Positions 1 through 11,498 of a DNA stretch of 64,000 bases are shown here, piece after piece. Within the stretch, counting starts at the first letter, position 1, and each line of letters opens with the position of its first letter. The position numbers were made by a program, and so were the translations under genes. The notes beneath the pieces were generated by a model, which saw only the letters and a program-made list of their open reading frames with translations, was not told the origin of the DNA and did not search any database. This DNA comes from Agelaius tricolor (taxonomy: Eukaryota; Chordata; Aves; Passeriformes; Icteridae), in assembly GCA_023055355.1 (NCBI GenBank), contig JALJCS010000050.1, positions 372,001-436,000 on the forward strand, written 5' to 3'.

Positions 1-34
1 CAAACACCAGATCTGGGCGGTGCCAGACCCAGTA

Positions 35-731
35 ATGTTGGAAATGAATTTGTAGAGAATTTTTAAGGTTTGATAGAAGGGTTCTATAGTATGTATGCAA
101 GTGTCACAATCCATCCTTACGAACGGGTTTTGTGATGGTTTGTGGGTTGATCTCAGAGTGCAAAAAACACCGGCACGGTACAGGGGGCTGCAGTGATAAT
201 CAAAAGAAATGTACCTTTATTGAATAACCACAAGAAAATGCATTGGGGAGGAATTGGGGAAAAGGGAAAAAGAGGGAGGAAGAGAAAGGAAGGTATAGAG
301 CTACCAAACGTAGAAAAGGCACAGTCCTTTGATGTCCAGCCAATGGAGTTCACCAGGTCACGTCTGGGGAGATCTCAGGGTTGCAGTTCATCCGAACTCT
401 TATTATACTCTTTTTGTTGATGGGGGAAGGGGTAAAACATGAAACTGAATCAAAGGTAATCTATTGTATTTTTGGGGGAAAAAATGGTATTTAGAGAAGG
501 GTACACACAGTCCATGTTCTCTGCAGTGGGTGAGAGCCATTGTCTTCTTGGTCCACTGCTTGCACCTGCAACATCCATCTTGCTTTGGTTAGCTTGCCTC
601 CCCCACACACCTCCCCCAGGTTAGGGGTCTCAGTGCCAGTCCTTGGAAAGAGTGTGGGGGGGCCTTTTCACATAGGGATTTCATGTCTCGGTCTTTGATG
701 GACAGGCCTTGTACATCTCAGTCTGTCTGTC
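35..731 (-). mobile_element. LTR-like element, left arm
   Basis: Read on the minus strand, this segment has a TATA-like TATAATA (402-408) and, about 190 bases further, an AATAAA signal (216-221) followed by about 180 bases of U5-like sequence. The distal end falls where satellite sequence resumes, about position 34, with a terminal CA in element sense. The proximal end, near 731, is less certain. It is oriented opposite to the retroviral pol that follows, so it is a different insertion. The family is not recognised. Confidence 0.5.
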
Positions 732-901
732 ACGGCCGTTGTAAGACAAGTGAGGGGTCTTCTGTGGGGGACCACCCAAAACTCAGGAGGAGTCCAGCCA
801 GGCCGAGAGGTGGGACAACTTCCAAGGCTATTGTTGCAAAAAGGCAAGGGGCCCCCTTCTTCCTTTCATTGGGTTCAGTGTAGCATACAGCAAACACACC
901 T
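732..901. other. Unassigned sequence between LTR and pol remnant
   Basis: A short stretch with no recognisable domain. A minus-strand open frame here is hydrophobic but matches nothing I know. The breakpoint between the LTR-like element and the class II pol remnant lies in or near it. Confidence 0.3.
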
Positions 902-2491
902 GTGAACAATAGCTTAGCAATGCCAGCAGCTGTGCTCAGGTCTCGGGGCCCATGGCATGTAACTTTCTCCACCAGGGCCAGAAACTTCAGACAAGGGGCT
1001 TTTCTTCAGTGGTCCCCAATGACGATTGTGAGGCAGATGAGAGAAACTTTGGACAGAGTCTCACACCTACATTACATGGATGACGTACTAATCTGTGCTT
1101 CCACCAAGTCTTACTCAGACGCAGCACTTTCCAAAACTGTCGCAGCTGTCAAAAGTGCGGGGTTTCAGATAGCTCAGGAAAAAATCCAGCTATGGAGCCC
1201 ATGGAAGTACCTCGGGTTTTTAATCACAGGAAGGACCGTCGTGCCTCAAACTCTGTCCATCAACGAGCACCCCCAGACATTAAGAGACACGCAACAGCTG
1301 TGCGGCGTCATCACGTGGATCTGACCTCTCCTGGGCCTCACCACAGAAGAACTGGCACCGCTCTTCGACCTTCTACGAGGAGACGGCGACCTGGCTTCCC
1401 CACGCTCGCTAACGCCAGAAGCCTGGGAGGCTTTGCAGAGAGTCGCCAGCGCCATCAAACACCGCCAGGCACATCGGACAGACCGGTCCCTTCCCCTCAG
1501 CCTCGGTATTTTTGGTAAGTGCCCAAACTTCCATGTGCTGCTCTTTCAGTGGGATGATACTTCAAAAACCCCACTCATCATCATCGAGTGGCTTTTTCTG
1601 CTGCACCAACCACATCAAACATTTACCACCCCACCAGAACTTGTAGCCAAACTTATTATTAAAGGCCGGCATTGCCTCCGGACCCTCGCAGCTTGCGATC
1701 CGGCGTGCATTTACCTCCCTTATACTTTGGAACCATTGGATTCTCTACTACAAACAAATGAACATCTGCAAATTTCATTCAACAGCTATCCCAGAAAAAT
1801 TTCAAGTCATTATCCTGAACACAGACTTTTTAAAGATTCACTGCATTTGGCCCCAAAATCAGATAAAAGTAAAACACCACTCAAAAATGCTATCACGGTG
1901 TTCACTGACGGTTCAGGCAAATCTCACCAGTCAGTGTTCACCTGGAGGGACCTGGACACCCAGAAGTGGGAGTCTGATATCCAGGTTGTTGAAGGTTCCC
2001 CCCAGACTGCAGAACTTGCTGCAGCTGTGAGGGCGTTTCGAACATTCCAACAACCCTTCAATTCAGTCACAGGTTCTGCATATGTCACTGGGATAGCAGA
2101 GCGGGCAGAGCGTGCCCTGCTCAAGGAAGTCCAAAATAAAAAATTCTACAGCTTGCTCTCTGAATTAATTTGGTTCATCTCCCACAGAGAGCAACCTTAT
2201 CACGTTCTGCATGTCCGGTTGCACACAGAGCTGCCAAGATACATCACTGAGGGCAAGCGGAGAGCAGACTTGTTAGCAATGGCAGCAAGTGCCACCCACA
2301 TTTTCCCCGCTGCACCACATGTCTTTCAACAGGCTCGTCTAAGCCATGCATTCTTCCCTCAGAATGCTCCAGCTTTAGTAGGTCAATTTAAGATTTCCAG
2401 AGACCAAGCCAAGGCTATTCTCTCCACCTGCCCCAATTGCCAATCCCTCGCCCTCGCTACCATAGGGACAAAACGAAGAAAATTACAGTGA
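902..2491 (+). pseudogene. pol: Class II ERV pol remnant: RT, RNase H, integrase zinc domain (left)
   Basis: Truncated retroviral polymerase in one frame. The N-terminal part carries the RT active site YMDD (about 1076-1087) and a downstream PWKYLG motif typical of class II (beta/alpha-like) reverse transcriptases. RNase H follows, with FTDGSG near 1900, and then the start of an integrase zinc domain (H...H...C-P-N-C near 2430-2440). The catalytic integrase core is missing: sequence runs straight into env. One in-frame TGA lies at 1322-1324, where the right arm has CGA, which fits CpG decay. After that stop the frame stays open to 2491. The 5' part of pol and all of gag are absent. Not functional. 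Confidence 0.85.
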
Positions 2492-2572
2492 CAACTAACT
2501 TGACAACTAACTAACTTGACTAAAAACGAAGAAAATTACAGTGACAACTAACTTGAACACTAACTAACTTCA
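2488..2572. repeat. Left-arm-specific tandem duplication
   Basis: An AAAACGAAGAAAATTACAG segment followed by an ACTAACTTGA-type motif occurs twice here, but once at the matching place in the right arm (about 45726-45745). The net gain on this side is 62 bp. It lies at the junction between the pol and env remnants. Confidence 0.85.
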
Positions 2573-3780
2573 TGTTTCCATCAGTGCTCAAACAGTCGAT
2601 ACCTGACTCACTGGAGGACCAGATGGCCACTCCCAGGACACCCCGAAATACCTTAACAGCTGCTGCCACCGTCACTGTGCTCCTGTGCATCCAAACAGCA
2701 GTTGGATGGGTCGTGCCACAACCAACAGAAAACCTATGGGTCACACTGGGGAAATCTCTCAAGCAGGATAACTTTTGCACGGCCATGGGAGCTGCAAAAG
2801 ACCCGCTGTCTACATGTCTGGTGGGAATCCCCCTGTCACCAAATGAATATCCCTGTGCAGGTAAGAAGCCCACCCTGGTAGACACCTGGGACGAGTGGAT
2901 GAAGATCTTACCCCATGCACCACAGGACCTCCAAGAACTAGACCTACCAGGCTCCTCAAAGCGACTTCTTGTGTCAACTTTTTCGACAAGCCACCCCAAC
3001 AAAATTGGCATGAGAAATCTAAACCACAGATGATAGTGAGAAAAGATAGATCACCAAATGATAAGAGATACAATGATGTTGACTGGTGCAATTATACTGC
3101 CAAAACATTATCTAAGTCCTCTCCGTTTCCCAGAGTGCTTCCTGAGGGAATGTTTCTCATCTGTGGTGACAGGGTGTGGGCAGGGATCCCCTCGAAGATC
3201 AAAGGGGGCCCCTGCAGTCTTGGCCAGCTTACTACCCTCAGCCCAAACACTACCCAAATTAAAAATTGGAAACAAGAAACTCAATTGGCGCCCCAGAAAA
3301 GATCGTACTCCCAATTCAATCAAAATTGTGATGGCCAACTTTATAATTGGGGCAAGACGAAGAGGGTCACTGTTTCCATCTTTGTAGCATGGGTTGCAGC
3401 TCGAAGGCCCTCGGTGAGCTTTCTCACCTGGAGTGCTGGCTTAGTAAGCAGACCAAGGCTACATCCGCTGCCTTATCAGACCTTCTAGCAGACGAGGAAA
3501 CCACCAGACATGCCACCCTTCAGAACAGAGCGGCCATCGACTTCCTGCTGCTCTCCCATGGCCATGGTTGTGAAGATTTCAAAGGACTTTGTTGTTTTAA
3601 CCTGTCATGGAAAAGCACATCGATCCAGGCCACCATCAAACAAATGCAAGAGCAAATGAAGACTCTTCTTACTGAAAATAAAGTTGTGGACATGATGGAC
3701 AAAACGCTCATGCAGTGGAGCCTCCCTGTGTGGGTGCCCCCATTCTTAAAAGTTTATTGTGCGTCCTTCTCATAGTTGTT
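2572..3780 (+). pseudogene. env: Class II ERV env remnant, alpharetrovirus-like (left)
   Basis: Envelope remnant in three frames. Part 1 (2572-3033) has a start codon and a hydrophobic leader-like run about 23-42 residues in, then the start of SU. Part 2 (2895-3488, +2 frame) continues SU with several Cys and N-glycosylation-like NYT/NTT sites. Part 3 (3347-3775) is TM, with a conserved LQNRAAIDFLLL block followed by a C-x6-C-C motif (CEDFKGLCC) and a C-terminal hydrophobic stretch. The two frame changes are shared with the right-arm copy, so they predate the inverted duplication. The TM block is alpharetrovirus-like while the pol is class II. No intact glycoprotein can be read. Confidence 0.85.
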
Positions 3781-3867
3781 ATCGTTTGAGCAGCACTGAT
3801 GTGTTTTAAGAAAAGAATTCACAAAAGACTGGGAAATGTTTATTTAATAAATAAAAAAAGGGGGAGA

Positions 3868-4378
3868 TGTGAGACATTGGCATGGAGAAGACGAACCTGG
3901 GATGTCATTGGAGAACACCACTGTTTAAGTTAAGGTGAGAGACTGGTGCAATTCCCCATGGTTCTTTGCTTGTTTATGTGAATGTGCTTTTATGAATTGA
4001 CTGCTGCTCGTCCCCCAGTTCCAGAATGTTCTGTACTCCCCGTTCCTCCATTGGCTTTCCTGAGAGACCCCTCCCACTCTGCTCCCCCATTGGTGCGTCC
4101 CGTGTCACCCCACCTTAACTCCAGCCCTGACTCCCTTCCCCATTGGATAATTTGTACCCTGAGCCCTCCTGCCTTCCTCCAGTTATATACCCTGGCCCCA
4201 GCCCTGCTCCTGGCTCTTTGCCTCTGGTTCCCTTCAGCAGAGGTTGTGTTCCTGCTTGCTCCTGTTTCCCTCTTCCCCCTCACTTCAGCTGGGCCCTTGG
4301 ATTTTCCCTTACTAAACCTGGCTGGATCTGCTCTGCGAGGAGTCCTCTCGTCCCTCTGGTGAGGCTTTGATTGCACCA
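3868..4378 (+). mobile_element. 3' LTR of the class II ERV (left)
   Basis: A purine-rich polypurine tract (AAAAAAAGGGGGAGA, about 3853-3867) ends directly before TGTGAGAC, the canonical LTR start. The U3 has three ATTGG boxes (inverted CCAAT, near 4050, 4088 and 4141) and a TATATA at 4184-4189. The end near 4375-4378 is approximate. No 5' LTR partner is present because the element is truncated in pol. Confidence 0.8.
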
Positions 4379-6186
4379 TCCGGGCTCAGGCGTCTGCTGG
4401 GCTGGGGCAGTTGTCAAGGCAGCCCCAAGTGGAGACGCTTTCGGTGCTGCAGGCGCCTGACAGCGCCTGCCTGGGGAAGCTGCTCTGGCCACCCGCAGCA
4501 ACCAATTCCTTTTCCCAGGCAGCAGCTCCCAGCGTCCTCCTGCGAAGCCCAGAGAGAGAGGGAGCAGCTGCCCTCAGCCCTGTCCTTTACCGCATCCCAA
4601 TTCTCATGTAATGTCCCCCCTGGGAGAGAAACTGCCAGAGAAGAGAAGTGCGACCAGATCCCCTCCTCCCCTGAGCTTGAACACTTCTTTTGTTTCTTAA
4701 GGACCCAGTCTTATCAGAGCAGTGGTATTGCACTGACAGCTGGGACACCAGCAGGGGATCACCCCACAGTGCCCAGTGTGCACCAGGCTCAACAAGGTCT
4801 CCTTCCCCCCTGATTCCACCAGGCCTCTTCCCTTGGCTGTGGTTTTGCTGGATAGTGGGTCAGGACAGTGAGAATCTCCTTCATCCATTCATTCACTGTT
4901 GAGGGTCCTGCAGACACTTCCTCAATTTCTCTCCAAGGTGACCTCAGAAAACCAATGATATCCCAGCTCTTGTCCATCTGGTCAAGAATCCCCCACGAGG
5001 ACACTCTGGTCTCTCCTCCAAGGGCACAAAGCAGCAAAACCCCTGAGGAAAATTTTCCCCCATGGGCCCTGCGCCTCCTTGGGTGAGTTCCAGAGCAAAC
5101 AATCAAGGCAGTGGCCTGAAATATTTTCCCAGCTGGGCCATAACACTTCTCTGATGGATGCACATTGTCCCTGGGGAAAGAGATGTGCAGAACCCTTCAC
5201 TAATGCCCTGGAATGTCAAACAGGATTCACAGCCATGGACAGCTCTCAGGAACCACTTCACTGTGGATTTTCCTTCCTGGAAGCCCAAGATGTCTGAATG
5301 TGCTCCTGGTGCCTCAGGGCCTGGGTAAACAGGGCTTGTCAGAGAGGCTGGCAGGGCACCAACACCCCTCCTCCTCACAGGGCACCTCTGTTACCCCAAT
5401 TAGCTCTGAGTGGCTGCCTGGGGACAGGTGCCCACTTCCCCATGTCCCTGGGATGGGCACATCCTGCTCAGGGCCAGTGCTGGCCTGGGCCCAGAGCCAA
5501 GGCCATGACCCAGGTGCTCTGGGAGGGCTCGGTGGCTGCAGGTGTGACAGGATGAGGGGCAGGGCAGGGCATATTCCCCTCGGACAGGGCTGTGGGCATG
5601 GAGCTTGGTGGGGTTTGGCATCTGCAGGGAAAGGGCTATCGGGTTGTGTGGATGTGGGAATTGTCACTCCTGAGGCATTCCCCAGGCCTCAGCCTTGTCT
5701 GCAGGTGCTCAGCATTGCCCAGTGCTCCCCAGTGTCTGCAGTGACTGAGATGCCAATCAGCCACCTGATCCCATGTCCCTTGTTCCCCTTGTTCTCCCAC
5801 ATGTTGGGTTTGGGGCCGTGCTCAGCTCTGGGGTGTCCCCCAGGGAAAGCTCTGGGAGGGGAGGGGCAGCAGGAGATGGGGGATCTGGCACTGGGGGCTG
5901 TTGGAGGATGGATTGTGTTGGACTGGGGGCTGTCCCCACAGGGTCCCCAGGTGCCTTTGGCTCCCTGCCTGCCCCCCTTGGCCCCCCAGGTGCCTGGGCC
6001 CTTCCAGGGGCAGCTGCCCCGTGCAGGAAGCTGGAGGGATGCCGGGCAAGGGGGCTGGATCCGTGCCACAGGTGGGGTGGGGTGGACTCTGTGCCAGGGC
6101 TGGGCTTGTGGCCAGGGCTGGGGGCTGTGCCAAGCCGGGCTTTGGCCTGGGGGCTGGCAGGGAGGGTGCAGGGAGGAGTCCCGGCA
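4379..6186. other. No gene recognised between LTR and small-peptide gene (left)
   Basis: About 1.8 kb of mixed, G+C-rich sequence. Open frames occur on both strands, but they are shadows of low-complexity composition and carry no domain I recognise. The same stretch is at about 42112-43919 in the right arm with few differences. The last part is presumably the upstream region of the small secreted-peptide gene. Confidence 0.5.
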
Positions 6187-6195
6187 GGGATAAAG
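6187..6195 (+). promoter_or_regulatory. TATA-like box of the small-peptide gene (left)
   Basis: GGGATAAAG lies about 55 bases upstream of the ATG at 6248, which would place transcription start near 6215-6220 and give a short 5' leader. The right arm preserves it. Confidence 0.45.
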
Positions 6196-6247
6196 GTGCT
6201 CCTCACCTGCTGCAGCCTCAGGCAGCGCTGCCCAGAGCCAGAGGAAG

Positions 6248-7528
6248 ATGAAGGTGGCTGTGCTCAGCGTGGCCCTGCTCTTCTCCATCCTGCTGTGCCC
6301 CCCGGCACAGGCCAAGGTGAGGCACCAGCCAAACGCTGTCCCCACATCCTGCCCTCCTTTCTGGCCTCCCTTCCCACCCTTTTGGTCCCTACTCTGTGTC
6401 CTATTCACAGTCCCCAAACGCCCTCCCACTGACCATTCCTGAGCCCTTTGCTTCCATGTCCCCCCTAAATCCTTTGCCTTTCTTCCTGGCCACTGCAGCA
6501 GGGTCCTCCTATAGAATTCCCTGACTCACTCCCCATACTCCAATGATCTCCCAGTCCCGTTGGTTTTGTCCCCACCTGTCCTCATTCTTCTGTCCCCACC
6601 AAGCCCCTCCCTTGCACTCCCATGTCCCTACACCTCAATTCCTTTCTCCCCCCCTGTACCTCACACCCTGTTCCTTCCACAGCCCCAGCCCTGTCCCCTG
6701 GGCCCTCAAGTGACCCCAGATCAGTGTCTTTGGGTCTCCCCCCACCTCAAACAGATCTCCTTGGAGGCCCTGAATTCCCATCCCTCTGCCTGTGCCCTGC
6801 TCCCTGCACCCGTGTCCCCCCCAGCCCCACAAGGTCCGGTCCAGACCCAGCCTTTGTTCTCCTTTCCAGGCACTCCTGGAAGGAACCCAAGATGATCTGC
6901 GGGAGGTGAGTGGGCTGCTGGCATGGGAGGGCATCCCCTCAGGGCATTGGGGGGCAGGGGTGTCCCCCCATCCCTTGCTGGCACCGGGGACATCCCAGTG
7001 ACCAGCGAGGTCTCCTGGTCTCTCTGCAGTTGGATTTAGACAATGTCGCGGTCCTGGAGACGCCTCTGGTGGGTACCACGAGTTCTGCCGCTGTCAGAGC
7101 CTCCCCTTGCCTGGCCAGCACAGCCCAGGCCATCCCAGTCTGTCCCAGCAGAGCCCAGTGCACCCCTCCTGACAGCCCAGACAGTGCCCTGGCCCAGGGC
7201 TGCTCCCCAGGGAAGCCTTTGCCCAGGGCCCTGCTGCATTCCCATCCCTGTCAGCCCAGGAGCCCCTGGATGAGCCAGGACGCAGCCCCTGCCCCAGCTG
7301 TGCCTCTTGGCCAAGGGCCCAGTGCTTCTGGGCAGCAGCACAGCAGCTCCTGCACCCCATTGCCCCCACAGCCCCTTCCCCAAGGCGCCCCTGCTCTCCC
7401 CTGCCTCCCAGTGCAGCCCAGTGCCCCCAGTGTGTCTCTAACGCTGCCTTTGTCCCCAGCCCCCTGTGGCTGAAGAGCTGCGGGCTCTCCTGCGGCAGAA
7501 GCGCCTGGCTGCCTCTCTGGATGCCTAG
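6248..7528 (+). CDS. Small secreted peptide, 70 residues, four coding exons (left copy)
   Basis: Coding exons 6248-6316, 6870-6905, 7030-7068 and 7460-7528 join in phase 0 at every junction, with GT/AG sites at all three introns. The product is 70 residues. Residues 1-22 form a classic signal peptide (hydrophobic core LSVALLFSILL, cleavage probably after AQA). The mature part of about 48 residues has no cysteine: an acidic first half, then a basic helix-like tail containing RQKR (60-63), a furin/prohormone-convertase-type site, before a 7-residue C-terminus. A GT directly follows the stop and an AG acceptor lies at 7618-7619, suggesting a 3'-UTR intron. I do not recognise the family. It could be a hormone or antimicrobial-like precursor, or an apolipoprotein-like short peptide. 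The copy at 40774-42049 encodes the same protein. Confidence 0.65.
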
Positions 7529-7742
7529 GTGAGCCGTGCCTGCAGGGACAGGGCTGGGGACAAAGCCCAGACATGGCCCAGTGGGCTCCAGAGGTCACCT
7601 TCTGGGCTTTGTCTTTTAGGCTTGCAAGGACCAGTGTCCTTTTTCCTCTCCAGTGGCATGAGGAGATGATCATCCCTGCAGGAACCCCCTGAACCCTTTG
7701 AGCCCTGGGCCATTTCCCCTGAAGAATAATCAATCAATAGTC

Positions 7743-7748
7743 AATAAA
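7743..7748 (+). terminator. Polyadenylation signal of the small-peptide gene (left)
   Basis: AATAAA 215 bases after the stop codon, followed by a GT-rich run (TGTCTGTGTGTGTG, about 7771-7786) of the kind found downstream of vertebrate poly(A) sites. Confidence 0.6.
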
Positions 7749-8055
7749 CCCTTTGAGCAAAGCTTTGCTCTGTGTCTGTGTGTGTGTGTCCGTGGGTCTG
7801 GATTTCCTCCTTTCCAGTGGTCTGGGGAAGTCAGGCCAGGTCTGGGCTCTGCTGCCTTGACACAGTCTGTGCTTTCCCCCAGACAAATGGTGTGTTGGGA
7901 GTTGTGCAGAGTCCAGGGGGAATGGGTTGAGTAGGGGGTGGCTGTGCAGGTGGTGAGAAAGGCTGTGGTTCACTGTGAGAGAAGTCGGCATGGCCTGGGT
8001 TTTAAAGAAAAAAAATAATTTAAAAAAACCCCTTTCTTTTAAAACCTTTTCTCCC

Positions 8056-8468
8056 TGTGAGAAATGACTGTTCACGTCTCAAAATTTTGAAAGGTCTATT
8101 AAAAACTTAACAAAACTTACAACAAAGGGACTAAATAAGGAAAAAGTGACAGTGCTGGGAGCCTCCCCCACTTTGTGGCTGGTAACCACGTGGCTGGCTC
8201 ATCCACACAAGGGCTGCTCTCCCTTTTATATCCTTGCTGTTGCAACAGGCAGCCCTAGCTCCTCCCAAAGGCTGTCTCTTGACTCTTGGTCGCTGTCCAT
8301 TGGTGCAGACTGCTTTCCTGGAACTGGATTGGAGCTCAGCTGTTGCTAAGCCGTGCCTCTTAGGAACAATCTGCCCCTCCCCAAATGCCCGCACTACCAA
8401 GATCATCCCGGGATAACAATGCTGGGCGGGGGGGACACATTGCAGTAACAGAACTCTACATCTGTACA
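8056..8468 (-). mobile_element. LTR-like segment, left arm
   Basis: In minus-strand sense it begins TGTACAG and ends TCTCACA, giving TG...CA termini over 413 bp. TATAAAA lies about 170 bases before the end (matching 40072-40078 in the right arm). No target-site duplication is visible. The family is not recognised, and it could be part of a larger element. Confidence 0.45.
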
Positions 8469-8540
8469 ACTTCTCTTAACATACTTACCATGTTCACCCT
8501 TTAATTGGGAGAGCCAACCATCTCATTACTCATCTCTAAC

Positions 8541-9075
8541 ACTGGGGCATTCACATTCTCTGAAAAAATCCCTCCGCCCACGATTTTTCTCCTGGGAAGC
8601 TGAGAAGCCTCAGAGAAAAAGGAAAACAATGCTTATCTCATTTGCTTCTCCTGTGTTGGGCTGATGTGCAGAATGTGTTTGGAGATTGTTTACCCATAGG
8701 TGATTGATTGGTCACTCAAACCCCTGGTGTGTAAGTGCAGGAAAAGTTGTTTGTGAGAGATAGTTTGCATTTTTCTATCTAAGAGTGAAAAAACAGTTTA
8801 TGCAGGTGGCTAGCGTTTATCACAGTCCTAGAGCTCTTTTTCAGGGAAAGTCGGTTGTTTTGCACAGTCCTAGAGCTCTTTCTCAGGAAAAACAAGTTGT
8901 TTTTCACTGCTGCACAGCTCTGTTCTCACAAAGAGTTGTCAGCTTTCTCATGGCTTCTGTCGGCTCAGGTCAGGATTCAGTTTGTCAGGCTTTGGCTGCT
9001 GTTTTGCCACCACAGAAAACATCATTCCTGTCCCAAAAAATAAAAGCAGCTGAGACGCAAATTACTGCCTTCTAG
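8541..9075 (+). mobile_element. Solo LTR, passerine ERVK-like (left)
   Basis: It starts TGGGGCATTCACATTCTCTG and continues with blocks (ATTTTTCTCCTGGGAAGCTG, ACAATGCTTATCTCATTTGC) that resemble common songbird class II LTRs. AATAAA is at 9039-9044. The 3' limit is approximate and no target duplication was found. Confidence 0.5.
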
Positions 9076-9650
9076 AAGGTGAAAAGGGATGCAGGTGCCC
9101 GGAGGCCCAGGAGAGAAATGGCAATATTGAAAATGTGAGAAGCAAAGTTTTATCCATAGAGGCAGTGCCTGACCTCAAGGAAGACCTTTCCTACCAATCA
9201 AGACTTCCTTAGGGAACACCCTGCTTCAATATCAATTAGAAAATAATGTTATATTGCTTCTTATGAAAAGAAAATTAAGGAGAGAAAATCTTGAAAATGG
9301 GGGAAAAAAATAATTTGAGGTAATTGCTCATTGAAATCTTTTTCATTAATTCCACTCCTGACAAAACTAATTCTTGAAGCTAATTCTGGTCGAGGTGCAG
9401 CTCCTTTGGGCTTTGTGCACTCTGAGGAGCCCCATGGGAGATTTGGTGGCAACTCCATGAGCCTCAGTTCCTCAAAGGAGATGTCACAAATGTCCAAGGA
9501 AAGGAAGTGCAAAGCAAAGGCAGAACACACCTTCCAGGGCCCAGGATAATGTTCTCCTCCCCACTGGATTTTTGCCCTGGTCAGATGGGACTGTCCGAGG
9601 GTGAGGGAGACTTCCTGAGCAATCCTTTGCTCTCTGGGCACTGATCAGCT
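9076..9650. other. Unassigned sequence, left arm
   Basis: About 575 bp with no recognisable gene. It includes an A-rich stretch (9260-9320). Mirrored at about 38656-39230. Confidence 0.4.
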
Positions 9651-10008
9651 TGATGCCTGGAGAGGCTCCCTGGAACAGAGGCTGGGCAGAGTTAAAGGAA
9701 TAAAGTAGGGATTTATTAAAAGGCCTTCAAAGGATTCCCCTTGAGCAGGACAAGAGCCCAGCCAAGGCTGCACTCAAAATGGATGACTGGTCAGGAGTTT
9801 TCCCACTTTTATAAGGTTTGGTCCATTTAAATATTGGGGTTAAATGTCCAATTCCAGCCTCAGGTGATGCAGTCCCATCCTCCCAGTTTGCTCTCCTCAA
9901 TTTGCTATTGTTTGCACTTTTGGGGCCTGAAGCTGCAACAGCATCTGGTTCTGGGGCTGGAAAAGGATTGTTTTGTCTGACTACACTGTGAAGAGAACTT
10001 GCTAACAC
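9651..10008 (-). mobile_element. Solo LTR-like element, left arm
   Basis: In minus-strand sense it starts TGTTAGCAAG and carries TATAAAA and, about 95 bases downstream, AATAAA (38493-38499 and 38589-38594 in the right-arm copy), the spacing of an LTR promoter and poly(A) site. It ends near CTCCAGGCA. A weak 5-bp CAAAG/CAAAG flank is not convincing as a target duplication. Confidence 0.5.
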
Positions 10009-10940
10009 TTTGTATGAAGTCCAGAGTTACAGACTAATGCAGTACAGAATCTGGAGATATGACAGCTAAAACTGAAGGCATCAGCCTGTTCCATGTTCCC
10101 TTGTTTCCATGGGGACCCACAGCGTCACAATGGCCACTTGTTCCCATGAGGTTCCCCAGTGTCACCGTGGTGTCCTTGGACCCACCTGGTCACAACCGAC
10201 CCACGGTTCCATGAGGTTCCGCGGTGTCACCATGGTCACTGTCAGAGGCTGGATGAGATCAATGTCCTGAGACACCGTGGGATGAGCTGTCAATCAGTCA
10301 CACAGTGGGGACAGCGCTAACCCAGCCCTGATTGCCTGAGCCATCAGAAATCCCACCTGGGGGGAGGCCCACAAAGGCCCGGGGGCTTAAAAACACGGAG
10401 CACAAGGTCAGCCCCTGGTATGGACTCTGCCTTCTCCTGGGGTTTGTGTCTCACCCACACTGGAACCCTAGGAACTGATAGTCATATGTGTGTCTTTCTA
10501 TAGAGCTTCTGTCTTTCTGTCTCTCTCTCTCTTCTCCTTCTAATGCTCTTTATATGCAACATTTTTTGGGTACCTCAGCAGCTTACGTGTTCAATAATTT
10601 CTAGGTTAAATGAGCTAAGTTAGTGAAGTCACTGCTATGATAAGTGTTTTCTGTGTAATTGGATGTTGCATTAAATCTTCTTCCAAAGTTTCTTGGTTTT
10701 TTGCACTTTGCCAGTAGAATTTTGTGTCATTTTGACCTCTTGAGAATATCTGGCTGGTGTTCCTCCTGTGCACCAAACTCGAGTAAAGGAGTTGGTTACC
10801 TGCAGCATTTCAGTGTTCTGGGCTGTTACACCCCACAGGCTCACAATGGCCTCTTGTTTGCACTCTGGCCCCTTGGTTCCATGGGCCCCAACAGTGCCAC
10901 AATGATCCCCTTGGTTCCACAACCTCCCAGAGTGTTGTAG
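10009..10940. other. Mixed repeat remnants, left arm
   Basis: Two short groups of GTGTCAC(A/C)ATGG-type units (10117-10240 and 10840-10930) are strays of the minisatellite that dominates 12926-13905. Between them lie a CT-rich run (about 10503-10545) and unassigned sequence. No gene seen. Confidence 0.45.
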
Positions 10941-11498
10941 AGAATACATTGTTAAAGGAGTTAATAGAAAGTTCCAATGATAGGTATAGATTGTTTGTTT
11001 AATGATTTCTAGTTATGTAAAGTGCCGGTGTTAGATTTAATTTTTTTTTAAAGGTTTTTATAATCATGTAAATCCCCTTACTGTTGGGTGTTAACCCCAG
11101 TGCTCCCACTCTCATCTAAAATAGCAAACCACCCGAGACCATAAAGAAGATGATTACGTCAGCTAATAAGCAAATATGAAACTCTCAAATATGAAAATAA
11201 GACTTAGAAGAAAAGGATTACATAACAAAAACCCCTAGAACAACCAACCACCATGCAAATACAGAATCAAAATACCACCTCTAAACAAAGAGAACATAAG
11301 ACAATGTCAAAGACCCTGGTCACAACTTTTTGCTTTCATCAACCTAACCAGAGCGAGAGACGAGCAGTATAAATATTATGAACCTGAAACCAACAGGTGT
11401 CTACTCAGAGACTCTTGTGAGGAAAGCAGACCCAACTCTGCTGGAGGACGGAGCTGACCTCCTCCTCCTCCACGCCGTCTGGGGAGGAGTGGTGGTGT
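10941..11498 (+). mobile_element. LTR-like promoter segment (left)
   Basis: AT-rich sequence leading to TATAAATATT (about 11369-11378) and then a G+C-richer leader. It resembles a retroviral U3-R-U5. The mirror copy is 36814-37360. Limits are approximate and no coding sequence follows. Confidence 0.35.

Noticed and set aside
730..972. Hydrophobic 80-codon minus-strand frame as a membrane protein gene
   Set aside because: It overlaps the start of the pol remnant, has no recognised family and no promoter or splice context.
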